Source of the DNA: Halioxenophilus aromaticivorans
GTDB lineage: Bacteria; Pseudomonadota; Gammaproteobacteria; Pseudomonadales; Cellvibrionaceae
Direction: 5' to 3'
DNA length: 64,000 bases
Assembly (NCBI RefSeq): GCF_042850945.1
Contig: NZ_AP031496.1
Location: forward strand, 1,116,001 to 1,180,000
Below the pieces are notes generated by a model. That model made no database searches. It saw only the letters and a program-made list of their open reading frames with translations, and was not told the origin of the DNA. Below are positions 26,532 to 34,759 of this stretch, one piece after another. The number at the start of each line of letters is the position of its first letter. Within the stretch, counting starts at the first letter, position 1. The translations under genes were made by a program, and so were the position numbers.

Positions 26532-27446
26532 TTAAATGGCGTAGTTGGTATCCTCACCGCCAAATAGTGCGTACAAACTTCGAATAAAGTTGGCCAGCTC
26601 CAAGGTCATAATGGTGAAATCCACATCGAATTGTTGGGCCGCGGTATCGGGCTCTTCGGCATCGGCTTTTTCTTGAATCATATCGCCAAACTTGAGCCGT
26701 TTAACGGTTAGGTTTTCGTCCACAATACACTCAATACCGGCGCTGGAGATGATGGCCAGTTTGCTCACCAGCATGCCTTCTTGCAGATGGTTGATGATGT
26801 TCTCTGCACTTAAATCTTGGTTTTTGCAACGAATAATACCGCCATCTTCACCGGGGTCGCGTAACTCGCATTCCTGTCCCAAAACAAAATCCGAGTCGGT
26901 CTCCTGGTGTTTTAACCAATTGGTCATCACCTGTTGCGGAATGCTCTTACTGGCAGCGGGCACCACGGGTAAGCTGCCCAGGGCTTCGCGCAAGTTAACC
27001 AGCAGTTCTTCGGCGGCGGTAACCGAGCTGGAGTTAACAATTAAGTGGCCTTCTTTGGGGGCAAAGTAGGCATACAGGCGGCTAGAGCGAGTGAAGGCCT
27101 TGGGTAGCATGGTTATCACCAGCTCTTCTTTGATTTGTTGCTGCTCTTTGCGGCCAACCTTGCGGCCTTCATCTGCCTCTATGGCCTTCACCTTATCTTC
27201 CACAGCTTCATTAACGGCCGCAGCGGGTAGTACGCGCTGCTGTTTTTTGCTGCACACCATGGTGTAACCACCGGCGGCGTGCACTAGGTCGCCCTGTTCG
27301 CCAATGGGTGACACAAAGCCGGTGCGGCTGATTTCTTGGCTGCCGCAGGGCTTAAAGGGGTGCTCGGCCAGCTTTTCGGCCAGCTCTTCAGCGGAGATGT
27401 CAAACGGTTGCGTAAAGCGATAGATAATTAGGTTTTTAAACCACAT
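26532..27446 (-). CDS. rdgC: Recombination-associated protein RdgC
   Basis: RdgC forms a dimeric ring on double-stranded DNA and limits RecA loading, important when replication restart is compromised. The 304-residue length is right. Family landmarks: the start MWFKNLIIYRFT, GFVSPIG near residue 44, ALCA/VLPAAAVNEAV near 73, GRKVGRKEQQQIKEELVITMLPKAF, and the C-terminal block LTVKRLKFGDMIQ. It is divergent from the NfeD-like gene. A hairpin terminator follows its stop codon. Confidence 0.97.
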   Translation of the reverse strand: MWFKNLIIYRFTQPFDISAEELAEKLAEHPFKPCGSQEISRTGFVSPIGEQGDLVHAAGGYTMVCSKKQQRVLPAAAVNEAVEDKVKAIEADEGRKVGRKEQQQIKEELVITMLPKAFTRSSRLYAYFAPKEGHLIVNSSSVTAAEELLVNLREALGSLPVVPAASKSIPQQVMTNWLKHQETDSDFVLGQECELRDPGEDGGIIRCKNQDLSAENIINHLQEGMLVSKLAIISSAGIECIVDENLTVKRLKFGDMIQEKADAEEPDTAAQQFDVDFTIMTLELANFIRSLYALFGGEDTNYAI

Positions 27447-27667
27447 AGTGTCTAGCCTGTCGGATTGCTGGTTTTTTGTTCAAATGGCGGCGGGCCGCGG
27501 CGAAAAGGGCAGCGATGATGACGAATTTCGCCGCAAAAGGATAGGCGCTATTTGCCTTTTTGCGGCCCGGTTTCCCATCTGGCTGATTTGTGAGCATTGC
27601 CATGGCGGTGGCGGTGCGATGCCGGTAGACTGAATGCAATTGCATTAAACGACGGACGGGTAGCCCT

Positions 27668-28126
27668 ATGGACTCTGTATTGGCCTTGCAGCCCTGGCAT
27701 TGGGTGGTATTTGGCGTAATTCTAGTGCTTAGCGAATTGTTAATTACCACCTTTTTTATCCTATGGTTTGGCATTGCCGCCATCTTGATGGGGGTGTTGC
27801 TGTTATTTTTGCCCATGTTGGCGTTAAGCACCCAAGTGCTGTTATGGACGGTGCTCTCGGTGCTATTTGCCGTGGCCTGGTTTAAGTTTTTGAAGCCCCT
27901 GTCGGTGGATAAAACCAAAGCCGGTTTGTCCAAAGAAGCCATTCTTGGTGAAGTTGGTCAAATAATATCCGCTCCCAATGGTGACCGGCGTGGTACCCTT
28001 CGATTTCCGGTGCCAATTTTAGGTGAAGCCGAATGGGCGGTGATCACCCAGGACTGCGTGCGCGAGGGCGACCGAGTGCGGGTGATTGATGTCGCCGGTA
28101 ATGCGCTGGTTGTGGAAGCAATTTAA
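27668..28126 (+). CDS. NfeD-like membrane protein
   Basis: A 152-residue protein. Two or three membrane helices occupy residues 8-78 (WVVFGVILVLSELLITTFFILWFGIAAILMG, then LLLFLPMLALSTQVLLWTVLSVLFAVAWF in outline), followed by a C-terminal OB-fold (about 95-150: GEVGQIISAP, GTLRFPVPILGEAEWAV, GDRVRVIDVAGNALVVEAI). This is the short NfeD form. It is 21 bases upstream of an SPFH gene, the classic NfeD/stomatin pair. The pair is associated with membrane-microdomain organisation and membrane stress. Confidence 0.92.
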   Translation: MDSVLALQPWHWVVFGVILVLSELLITTFFILWFGIAAILMGVLLLFLPMLALSTQVLLWTVLSVLFAVAWFKFLKPLSVDKTKAGLSKEAILGEVGQIISAPNGDRRGTLRFPVPILGEAEWAVITQDCVREGDRVRVIDVAGNALVVEAI

Positions 28127-28147
28127 AACAAAAAGGAGATCAATGTT

Positions 28148-29017
28148 ATGGGCGAAGTTTCGGGGTTAGGGATGGATGGTTTATACGTAGTTATTGCCAT
28201 TTTTGTGTTGGTTTTGGTGACCGTCGCCAAGGGCGTACGGTTGGTGCCACAGGGCCATAAATGGGTGGTGCAACGGTTGGGTAAATACCACACCACGTTA
28301 AACCCGGGGTTGAATATCTTGATCCCCTATGTGGATCAAGTGGCTTATAAAGTCACCACCAAAGATATTGTGTTGGATATTCCATCCCAAGAAGTTATCA
28401 CGCGGGATAACGCCGTAATCATTGCCAATGCTGTGGCTTACATCAATATTATTTCGCCAGAGAAAGCCGTATACGGTGTGGAAGATTACCAAATTGCCAT
28501 CCAAACCCTGGTGCAAACCTCGTTGCGATCCATTATCGGTGAAATGGATTTGGACGATGCTCTATCCTCGCGCGATAAAATAAAAGCCCACCTCAAAAAC
28601 GCTATCTCTGATGATATCTCGGACTGGGGTATCACACTAAAAACCGTTGAAATTCAGGATATTAACCCCTCGGGGACTATGCAGCAGGCCATGGAAGAGC
28701 AAGCCGCCGCAGAGAGGGCGCGCCGTGCCACGGTAACTAGGGCCGACGGTGATAAACAAGCCGCTATTCTAGAGGCCGAAGGTCGGTTGGAAGCATCCCG
28801 GCGCGATGGTGAAGCCCAGGTTGTGTTGGCCAAGGCCAGTCAGCAAGCCATTGAGATGGTAAGCACAGCCATCGGTGAAAAAGAAATGCCCGTAGTGTAT
28901 CTACTGGGGGAGAAATACGTCAAAGCGCTGGAGGAGTTGGCGGTATCACAAAACAGCAAACACGTGGTATTCCCGGCGGACATATCCTCGGCCATCAAGG
29001 GTATGCTGGGTAAGTAG
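28148..29017 (+). CDS. SPFH/stomatin-like protein (slipin, QmcA type)
   Basis: A 289-residue protein with one N-terminal membrane helix (LYVVIAIFVLVLVTVAKG), then an SPFH/band-7 domain (VRLVPQGHKWVVQRLGKYHTTL to about residue 185) and a charged coiled coil rich in Ala, Glu and Arg (EEQAAAERARRATVTRADGDKQAA). It is of the paraslipin/QmcA group. These proteins oligomerise at the inner membrane, usually with an NfeD partner, which lies 21 bases upstream here. AAGGAG lies about 10 bases before the ATG. The next gene is convergent. Confidence 0.94.
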   Translation: MGEVSGLGMDGLYVVIAIFVLVLVTVAKGVRLVPQGHKWVVQRLGKYHTTLNPGLNILIPYVDQVAYKVTTKDIVLDIPSQEVITRDNAVIIANAVAYINIISPEKAVYGVEDYQIAIQTLVQTSLRSIIGEMDLDDALSSRDKIKAHLKNAISDDISDWGITLKTVEIQDINPSGTMQQAMEEQAAAERARRATVTRADGDKQAAILEAEGRLEASRRDGEAQVVLAKASQQAIEMVSTAIGEKEMPVVYLLGEKYVKALEELAVSQNSKHVVFPADISSAIKGMLGK

Positions 29018-29073
29018 TTGTGGTAACAACTATTTGTTAGCGGCTAGATAGTTGATAGGCGATATAAGGGTAG

Positions 29074-29442
29074 TTAGGCGGTAAAGGTCGGCGCAAAAAA
29101 GCCAACCATGCAAAACAGAGTTACCGGCAGCGCCAACAAAGCGCAAGCCACACTAAGCCGAATCAGCACAACGTTGGTTCGGCTTTTTAGTTTCGGAGCC
29201 AGCCAAATTGCCAAGGGCATTGCACTTAGTACCACAAGGCACCATAGTACCGAAGGCAAACCCAGTGCTATTTTGGTTACCGTGGGTAGGGCGTTTTGGT
29301 CTAGGGTTGCGAATACCTCTGTGAAGCTTTGGTTGGTGCGGATTAAAATGCAGTAAAATACTACAGCGAACACGCTGCACAGAGTGCAGACAATTTTCTG
29401 CCCGGTACTAATGCTCGAGTCATTGTCTGGTGCTTGGCTCAT
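29074..29442 (-). CDS. Small three-span membrane protein, unknown
   Basis: A 122-residue protein with three hydrophobic helices: KIVCTLCSVFAVVFYCILI, LGLPSVLWCLVVLSAMPLAI, and LSVACALLALPVTLFCMVGFF. The short polar loops carry no recognisable motif. It is convergent with the SPFH gene and lies downstream of the lipase chaperone cluster on the same strand, with 162 bases between. No family recognised. Confidence 0.65.
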   Translation of the reverse strand: MSQAPDNDSSISTGQKIVCTLCSVFAVVFYCILIRTNQSFTEVFATLDQNALPTVTKIALGLPSVLWCLVVLSAMPLAIWLAPKLKSRTNVVLIRLSVACALLALPVTLFCMVGFFAPTFTA

Positions 29443-29467
29443 AGTGCGGGGCCTTTCCCTGGTTAAC

Positions 29468-29509
29468 GTGGCGCGGCCCGGTGGTGTTATTCAACCTGCA
29501 CCGCGCCAC
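29468..29509. repeat. 9-bp inverted repeat between minus-strand genes
   Basis: GTGGCGCGG at 29468-29476 and CCGCGCCAC at 29501-29509 are a perfect inverted repeat with a 24-base loop. It lies downstream of the lipase chaperone and just upstream of the small membrane gene. No T-run follows, so a terminator role is uncertain. Confidence 0.45.
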
Positions 29510-29604
29510 TACAAATCATAGCCAGCAGTATAACCGCAGGCTGGGTGGGCGTCACCGTCGACGCCACAGGTGATTCCTTTCAACGTGCGGCTTTAATGTG
29601 GCTT

Positions 29605-30672
29605 TCACAGGTTTGGATTGGGCTGGGCCTTGTAGTGGCGGGCTAGGTCTAATTCTCGGGCGCTGAAATACGTTTGCGCAATTTGATCAATTTGCTCAAG
29701 TTTATCCTGCTCCACTAGGCCTGCTTTGAGTATTGCCCTTTTGTCTTTGTTAAAGCGCGCTAAGCGCTGCTGGAAGTCTCTTTTCTTGTTTGCATTGGTG
29801 ATGGCTTTTTGCGCTGCAAAAAATGTGATGTTTTGATCGTGCAAATGGTTGATAAACGAATCGCTGGCACCTTGCTCCCGCAGCGTATAGGCTTGGTTCT
29901 TAATATAGGCAATGCCTGGGTTATCCGGTGCACCCAAGTGCAAATAACCGGCGGCAAGGTCTTCTTTCAGCCGGTCGGTTTGCTGCGCCATTTGTTGTTG
30001 GTTGGTGTCCGGTTGTTGGTGGATTTGTTGTGCCTTGGCGTAAAAGCGTACCAGGGCTTCTTCGTTGCCGTACAACTGGTTGGCCAACTCACCGCCCAGG
30101 TGTTGGCGCCGCAGTTGCGCCAGGGGTTCAACCTGTAATTCGTCAGCTTTGGGTGCTGCTGATAAGTACTGTTTTTCGGCCCGCTTATAATCGTAAAAAT
30201 TTCTCAGCAGAGAGCCCGCCTGGGCGCCGAAGGGTTCTGGCAGAGTGCCCACCAACAGAGCCGTTAACTCTTTTAGGTTGTCATCGCTGAGGTCTAACCC
30301 CAATTGCACCACCGATTGCTCCAGTAGATATTTGGCGTTGTTGTCGATCACCAGGGCGTCGCCCTCAATCTCGATTTCACCTATGGCTTGATAAATACGG
30401 CTGAGGCTAAACCCAAAGCTTGTGAACTCACTGGCTTCGGAAGTGGTTGCCCGGGTCGATTGCCCGGCTTGGTAGCTTGGGTTTAACTGGCCTTGCATCA
30501 ATGATGCTAGGCGTACCCGTTTAGTGGCGGGTTTGTTTTCCATGGCTTCAGTGGCCGTGTGCATCACTTGAGGCGGTGTTGGCTGCGCCGATTGTCGCCA
30601 AAAAAATGTGCCCGCTGTCAGGCTGGCCAGGGCTAGCCCGGTGAGGAGTATCGGCTGATAGGTCGTTTTCAT
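29605..30672 (-). CDS. Lipase chaperone (lipase-specific foldase) family protein
   Basis: A 355-residue protein with an N-terminal membrane anchor (PILLTGLALASLTAGTFFW), a Pro-rich and variable linker and a helical foldase domain from about residue 85 to the end. Landmarks that fit the family are GDALVIDNNAKYLLEQ, FYDYKRAEKQYL, LAQLRRQHLGGELANQLYGNEEALVRFY, and the repeated Gln/Lys-rich helices. Lif proteins stay anchored in the inner membrane and fold a secreted lipase in the periplasm. It starts 13 bases after the FKBP gene, with a lipase-like hydrolase further upstream. All three are on one strand and are likely one functional unit. The canonical RxxFDY motif is only partly kept (RNFYDY). 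Confidence 0.78.
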   Translation of the reverse strand: MKTTYQPILLTGLALASLTAGTFFWRQSAQPTPPQVMHTATEAMENKPATKRVRLASLMQGQLNPSYQAGQSTRATTSEASEFTSFGFSLSRIYQAIGEIEIEGDALVIDNNAKYLLEQSVVQLGLDLSDDNLKELTALLVGTLPEPFGAQAGSLLRNFYDYKRAEKQYLSAAPKADELQVEPLAQLRRQHLGGELANQLYGNEEALVRFYAKAQQIHQQPDTNQQQMAQQTDRLKEDLAAGYLHLGAPDNPGIAYIKNQAYTLREQGASDSFINHLHDQNITFFAAQKAITNANKKRDFQQRLARFNKDKRAILKAGLVEQDKLEQIDQIAQTYFSARELDLARHYKAQPNPNL

Positions 30673-30685
30673 TGGGCTTGCTCTT

Positions 30686-31411
30686 TTACAAAATATCCAG
30701 CAGTTCTACATCGAATATTAATACCGCGTTGGGGCCAACAAAATCACCTGAACCGCGTTCGCCGTAGGCGATGCTCGGTGGAATATAGAGCTCCCAGCGT
30801 GCGCCTTTGGTCATTAATTGCAACGCCTCAGACCAACCGGGAATCAATTGCTTCACCTTAACTTGGTAGGGCGTATTGCGGCTATGGGTACTTTCGAATT
30901 CGGTGTTATTCACAAAACGGGCGGTGTAATGCACCAACACCTCATCGGTGGGGGCGGGATGCTGTTGGCCTGTTCCGGTTTCTATGATTTTATATTGCAG
31001 GCCGGTGTCGGTTACCTTTATTCCGGGCTGTTGTGCGTTGTTACGCAAAAACGTTTCGCCCTGTTCAGAATTTTTTACGCCGGCGGCGGCCCAATCGGCT
31101 TCTTTCTTGTGGGTGTACACTTGCTGGTAGGCCTGTAGGGTGGCCTGTACCTCACCGGTTTTCAGGGCTGGCTGAGCATCGTCGAATACCGCTTGCATGG
31201 CCGAGGCGAGCAGAACCACATCCAGGGTTATACCTTCGGCTTTAAACTTGTTGGCCAAGTCTACACCATAGGCGTAACTGAACCGCTCTTCTAGAGATTT
31301 AAACTGTTGTTCGTTTTGCCCATAGGCTATTTGTCCGCAGCTGAAAACGGCAAAGATTAGAGCGGGAAGGTTTAATAGTCGTTTTAACTCGAAGTTGTTT
31401 GATGTGCTCAT
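30686..31411 (-). CDS. FKBP-type peptidyl-prolyl isomerase, exported
   Basis: A 241-residue FkpA/Mip-like protein. A signal peptide (residues 1-31) is followed by the N-terminal dimerisation domain (SLEERFSYAYGVDLANKF, then helices to 120) and a C-terminal FKBP domain: GLQYKIIETGTGQQHPAPTDEVLVHY, then LIPGWSEALQLMTKGARWELYIPPSIAYGERGSGDFVGPNAVLIFDVELLDI. The catalytic pocket residues of FKBPs (Tyr, Phe, Trp in PGW, Ile and Tyr in AYG) are present. It should catalyse proline isomerisation and act as a chaperone in the periplasm. Its place between a secreted hydrolase and a lipase foldase suggests it helps fold that enzyme. Confidence 0.94.
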   Translation of the reverse strand: MSTSNNFELKRLLNLPALIFAVFSCGQIAYGQNEQQFKSLEERFSYAYGVDLANKFKAEGITLDVVLLASAMQAVFDDAQPALKTGEVQATLQAYQQVYTHKKEADWAAAGVKNSEQGETFLRNNAQQPGIKVTDTGLQYKIIETGTGQQHPAPTDEVLVHYTARFVNNTEFESTHSRNTPYQVKVKQLIPGWSEALQLMTKGARWELYIPPSIAYGERGSGDFVGPNAVLIFDVELLDIL

Positions 31412-31470
31412 TTTTATTGTTTACGTTCTTTATCAATCAAAGCGTTTTAAAGATAGTTTACCTGTGGCGC

Positions 31471-31519
31471 AAATTCGATGACTTGTGTCATCGAATTTGG
31501 CAGCGCCCTGTCGCCACGC
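31471..31519. repeat. Hairpin and dispersed repeat, copy 1
   Basis: AAATTCGATGAC-TTGT-GTCATCGAATTT is a perfect 12-bp hairpin. CATCGAATTTGGCAGC (31489-31504) recurs exactly at 42245-42260, with GATGAC before and GCCACGC after in both copies. It lies between the hydrolase stop and the FKBP start on the minus strand, so it may also act as a processing or termination site. Confidence 0.6.
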
Positions 31520-31544
31520 GTTGGTGTGGACGCGGAAATTACAA

Positions 31545-32249
31545 CTAATTCGCTAACCAGCGCTGGGTATATTCGCGCATGGCATCGCCCACGGCACCAC
31601 CGTCACCGGTGGTGGGGGTGAAATGAGAACCAGAGGTAAGCTCCTCGGTGTAGTTGGTTGCATTGCGGCGGCAGTTGCCAGAGTTAAATGGTAGCGCCGG
31701 AGCTAGGGTGTCGCCGGTACTGAAGATACACACTACATCAACGTTGCTTGCCACAGGGTTAAAAATGGAGGTGGTGTAAACCGTATCGGGCTGAACCGCA
31801 ATGACGCAATCGGCATCCAGGCGATTGGCAGCGTTAAAGGAGCCGCCGCCGCCCTGTGAATGGCCAGAGGTACAGACCTTAGGGTTTGCGCCAACGATGC
31901 TGCTGTAACGGGATTTCGCTGATTCTACGGAATCCTCAACCTCACTGCCGGTACCGGAGTTGGCGGTGGTGGCTGCGGCTACCAAAATACATTGCTCTGC
32001 TACGGATTCCAACAAGCCTCGGTAGGTGCTGGAGGTGCCGCCGGTGCCGTTGCCCCAGCCCAAAATATTGTAGGTGCCGCTGCCGCCACTAGGCACATAA
32101 AAAACCGAGCCCAGTGCGGACTCGCGATCCACACTACAGGTGGTGCTGCCACCGCCACCGCCGCCACTACTGGCAAGGGTGCCGCTGGATGCAAAAACGC
32201 CGGCTAAAACTGCTATGCCACTAACAAGAACCTGCTTATGAAATTTCAT
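31545..32249 (-). CDS. Secreted alpha/beta hydrolase (lipase/polyester-hydrolase type)
   Basis: A 234-residue exported enzyme. A signal peptide (to about residue 26) is followed by a Gly-rich linker, then a compact alpha/beta-hydrolase fold. The nucleophile Ser is in TSGHSQGGGGSFNAA. The acid is probably the Asp in STGDTLAP, and the His is in SGSHFTPTTGDGG. An oxyanion-type loop ILGWGNGTGG precedes. Six Cys in the mature part suggest disulfides. The size and GHSQGG motif fit small lipases, cutinase-like and PHA-type depolymerases; the substrate is not fixed. The neighbouring FKBP and lipase-chaperone genes suggest it is their client. Confidence 0.8.
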   Translation of the reverse strand: MKFHKQVLVSGIAVLAGVFASSGTLASSGGGGGGSTTCSVDRESALGSVFYVPSGGSGTYNILGWGNGTGGTSSTYRGLLESVAEQCILVAAATTANSGTGSEVEDSVESAKSRYSSIVGANPKVCTSGHSQGGGGSFNAANRLDADCVIAVQPDTVYTTSIFNPVASNVDVVCIFSTGDTLAPALPFNSGNCRRNATNYTEELTSGSHFTPTTGDGGAVGDAMREYTQRWLAN

Positions 32250-32469
32250 AATATTCCCTATATTATTTCGTTTTAATGGGTGTTGTGAATGTTAACGCTG
32301 CTTCAATAAGTTAATGAGTTAACGATTGGCAAAGTAGATGATTAAAAAATGCGCCGCAACAAAATGGGCGCAAGAGTGTCGATTCGTGAAAGCAATTTAT
32401 TGGCGAAGCAAAAAAACTTGCGCTGGTTTTAACTAACGCATGATGCCTGTCACACTGGGGCTATCAACG

Positions 32470-33075
32470 ATGAGTTGTAATATGCAATTTAAATTTGCGC
32501 CACACACAAATGCCAAAATCACTAACGGTTTGCCGGTGGCACAGGCGCTGGTGTTGATGTGCGTTATTGCCTTGCTGGCACTTTGGACTGGCGGAGAGAA
32601 AAAGCCCATCATCACTCAAATTGTTCGCCTTGGCGATGTTGCCGGTAGTGCGCAGCTCGATTTTAATCGCGCAGAGGCTGGGTGGAGCGAGTTGAGTTGG
32701 AGCCGGGATGGCCGTTTGCTAATAGATAACCGCACCGAGCCGGCGTTGTCGGCATTGGTTGAAACAATGGTTGCAGCCGATAGCCTGCTCAAAAGTCAGC
32801 GGATATCTATTTTGTTGGAAAAACAATTTGGCCAACGGCGGGGCCAGCAAGTGGTGACGCTGGTAAATCAATTGGTCGCATTTAAAAAACGCGAACAAGC
32901 GTGGTTAAGCCGCAATGCAGATCAGACTCCGCCGCCTTTTGCTGAATTAATGGCACTGCAAGACGAGGCGTTCGGGGCCGATGTGGCGGCGCAACTATTT
33001 GCCGGCCAGCGACAGGTTATGCAGGTAATCCTCAATAGTCAATCAGCACCTGCGCTTCAAGGCAACCAGCGATAA
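32470..33075 (+). CDS. Short lipase-chaperone-like membrane-anchored protein
   Basis: A 201-residue protein with one N-terminal membrane helix (VAQALVLMCVIALLALW), then a helical domain. Stretches such as GRLLIDNRTEPALSALVETM, ILLEKQFGQRRGQQVVTLVNQLVAFKKREQAWL, and LMALQDEAFGADVAAQLFAGQRQVMQV line up with the first half of the lipase chaperone at 29605-30672 (GDALVIDNNAKYLLEQ, FYDYKRAEKQYL, LAQLRRQHLGGELANQLYGNEE). It therefore looks like a truncated Lif paralogue lacking the second helical half. It is divergent from the secreted hydrolase. The start is uncertain; ATGs at 32440 and 32482 are alternatives. Confidence 0.62.
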   Translation: MSCNMQFKFAPHTNAKITNGLPVAQALVLMCVIALLALWTGGEKKPIITQIVRLGDVAGSAQLDFNRAEAGWSELSWSRDGRLLIDNRTEPALSALVETMVAADSLLKSQRISILLEKQFGQRRGQQVVTLVNQLVAFKKREQAWLSRNADQTPPPFAELMALQDEAFGADVAAQLFAGQRQVMQVILNSQSAPALQGNQR

Positions 33076-33085
33076 ACATCCACTG

Positions 33086-33115
33086 ATGCTTCTAGATGCA
33101 TCTAGGTGCATCTCA
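33086..33115. repeat. 10-bp tandem repeat, three copies, with 14-bp palindrome
   Basis: ATGCTTCTAG, ATGCATCTAG and GTGCATCTCA follow each other with period 10. CTAGATGCATCTAG at 33092-33105 is a perfect palindrome. It lies upstream of the leader ORF of the Lnt-type gene. Confidence 0.65.
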
Positions 33116-33164
33116 TAAGTCGCTACTCTGGCGGTAAACTTTTAAAAAATAACAAAGGATTTCA

Positions 33165-33203
33165 ATGCAAAGGTTAACCCACAATGAAGTAGATGCCCAG
33201 TGA
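33165..33203 (+). CDS. 12-codon leader ORF coupled to the Lnt-type gene
   Basis: An ATG 7 bases after AAAGGA opens a 12-residue reading frame (MQRLTHNEVDAQ). Its TGA stop at 33201-33203 overlaps the GTG start of the next gene (33200-33202). The good ribosome site lies before this small ORF, and none lies before the GTG. This suggests translational coupling. The peptide itself shows no attenuation-type codon run. Confidence 0.5.
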   Translation: MQRLTHNEVDAQ

Positions 33204-34759
33204 CTAGGCCTTCGGTGTTACTGCACAGGGCAGCTGCACATTGGTGGTTGACCTTTCCCCTATTAACGGCCCTGGGTTGCGCTTTAAGCTCGCTTTTTCC
33301 ATCCCTGCATTTACTGGGGTGGGTTGCTTTGGTGCCGTTTTATGTCGGCTTGCAACGTTGCAGGGGTTATCGGCAATCGGCCTGGTTCGGTTTTATTACC
33401 GGGTTATTAACCTTTGGGTTGTCCACCTACTGGATGGCTGAATTTATTACCCTGTTTAAAAATTATCGCTTGGTTAGTGCCGTGGCAATGGCTTCTGTCT
33501 ACTGGTGCTATTGCGCTCTGATATTTGTGGTAGTTGCGATTGTTACGCACCGGGCAAGGCAAACTCGGTGCGAACTTTGGTTATTTCCGTTGGCGTTGGC
33601 TCTGGTTTTTGCTTGGTTCCCGGTGTTGTTCCCTTGGCAATTGGGTAATGGACAGCATCCGTTTTTGGTGGCAATCCAAGGGGTGGACATCACCGGCGTT
33701 AGCGGTTTGGATTTTATCATCGGCTTGGTAAATGTGTTATTGGCCCAGGGCTTTATGCGCAAACGCATCCGAGCAGGGTGGCAACGGCGGTTAGCCTACG
33801 GTTTGCTGCTGGGGTGGTTTGGCTATGGCGCAGTGCAATTACATTTTTGGCAGAAGCCCCAGGCAGCCAACGCCGTTTTGGCCGTTGGCTTGGTGCAGGC
33901 TAACGGGCCGCCTTCACTGAATCCGCCCATCGCGCCCAAGGGCTACAGTTTAAGCTACCCGCCGGAGATGGCGCTAACCGAGCAATTAGCGCAACAGGGC
34001 GCGGCACTGGTGGTTTGGCCGGAATACGACCGGCAATATTACAATCTGCCCGCGGTTAAATTGGCCTATCAGCGTCAGGTGGCTGCCCTGGCCACACCGA
34101 TGATGTTGCAATCGGTGGAGAAAACACCAGGCCCCGATGGTTATCAGAAATTCAGCACCATTACCTTGCTGGATGCCCAGGGCCAGGAAACCGGCAAATA
34201 CCAAAAAGTGCAGCGTATAGCCGTGGCTGAATACTTGCCAGGGCTCGATCAACTGCCTGGAGTAAAGGCGGTGGTGTTGAATTATTTAGGGGATTTTTTC
34301 GGTGATTACCAGCCCGGCCCAGGGCCCGCGCGTTTTCAACTGGGCCCGCTGGCACTGACGCCACTGATTTGTTACGAGGTCATTTTGCCGCGCTTTGTGG
34401 CGCGCTCCGTGGCTGCCAGCGGCGGTAATATCATTACTGTACAGTCCAACAACAGTTGGTTCGGTGATAGCCGCGTGCCCTATCAACACATGGGCGCATC
34501 GGTGTTGCGCAGCGTGGAAAACCGTCGCCCCCTTATCCACGCTATGAATAACGGTCTGGGCGGGGTAGTGGCAGCCAGTGGCCAAATTTTATTGCAAACC
34601 AGCGCTAAGGAAATTGCCGGTTATTTAGTTGAAGTGCCTTATTCCGCTAATCCACCCACCACCATTTATCAACGCTGGCCGTGGTTAACCCTGGGGGGTT
34701 TTTCCATTGTATCTATTGTATTACTGTTCCGCCGGCGGAGTGTGGCTATTTCCGTCTAG
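33200..34759 (+). CDS. lnt: Apolipoprotein N-acyltransferase (Lnt family)
   Basis: A 519-residue inner-membrane enzyme of the nitrilase superfamily that adds the third acyl chain to lipoproteins. Six or more membrane helices fill residues 15-215, followed by a periplasmic CN-hydrolase domain (225-490) and a final helix. The catalytic triad is visible: Glu275 in WPEYDRQ, the Lys in GKYQKVQRIAVAEYLPG, and Cys391 in LICYEVILP. Also present are NNSWFGDS and SVENRRPLIHAMNNG. Several positions differ from the usual Lnt sequence (for example AVAEYLPG in place of VPFGEYVP), so it could be a second, specialised paralogue. The start is GTG, coupled to a 12-codon leader ORF. It overlaps the convergent CPBP gene by 39 bases. 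Confidence 0.87.
   Translation: MTRPSVLLHRAAAHWWLTFPLLTALGCALSSLFPSLHLLGWVALVPFYVGLQRCRGYRQSAWFGFITGLLTFGLSTYWMAEFITLFKNYRLVSAVAMASVYWCYCALIFVVVAIVTHRARQTRCELWLFPLALALVFAWFPVLFPWQLGNGQHPFLVAIQGVDITGVSGLDFIIGLVNVLLAQGFMRKRIRAGWQRRLAYGLLLGWFGYGAVQLHFWQKPQAANAVLAVGLVQANGPPSLNPPIAPKGYSLSYPPEMALTEQLAQQGAALVVWPEYDRQYYNLPAVKLAYQRQVAALATPMMLQSVEKTPGPDGYQKFSTITLLDAQGQETGKYQKVQRIAVAEYLPGLDQLPGVKAVVLNYLGDFFGDYQPGPGPARFQLGPLALTPLICYEVILPRFVARSVAASGGNIITVQSNNSWFGDSRVPYQHMGASVLRSVENRRPLIHAMNNGLGGVVAASGQILLQTSAKEIAGYLVEVPYSANPPTTIYQRWPWLTLGGFSIVSIVLLFRRRSVAISV

Noticed and set aside
27436..27942. 168-codon minus-strand ORF opposite the NfeD-like gene
   Set aside because: It is antisense to a clear NfeD coding region and overlaps the rdgC start; its composition is that of a shadow frame.
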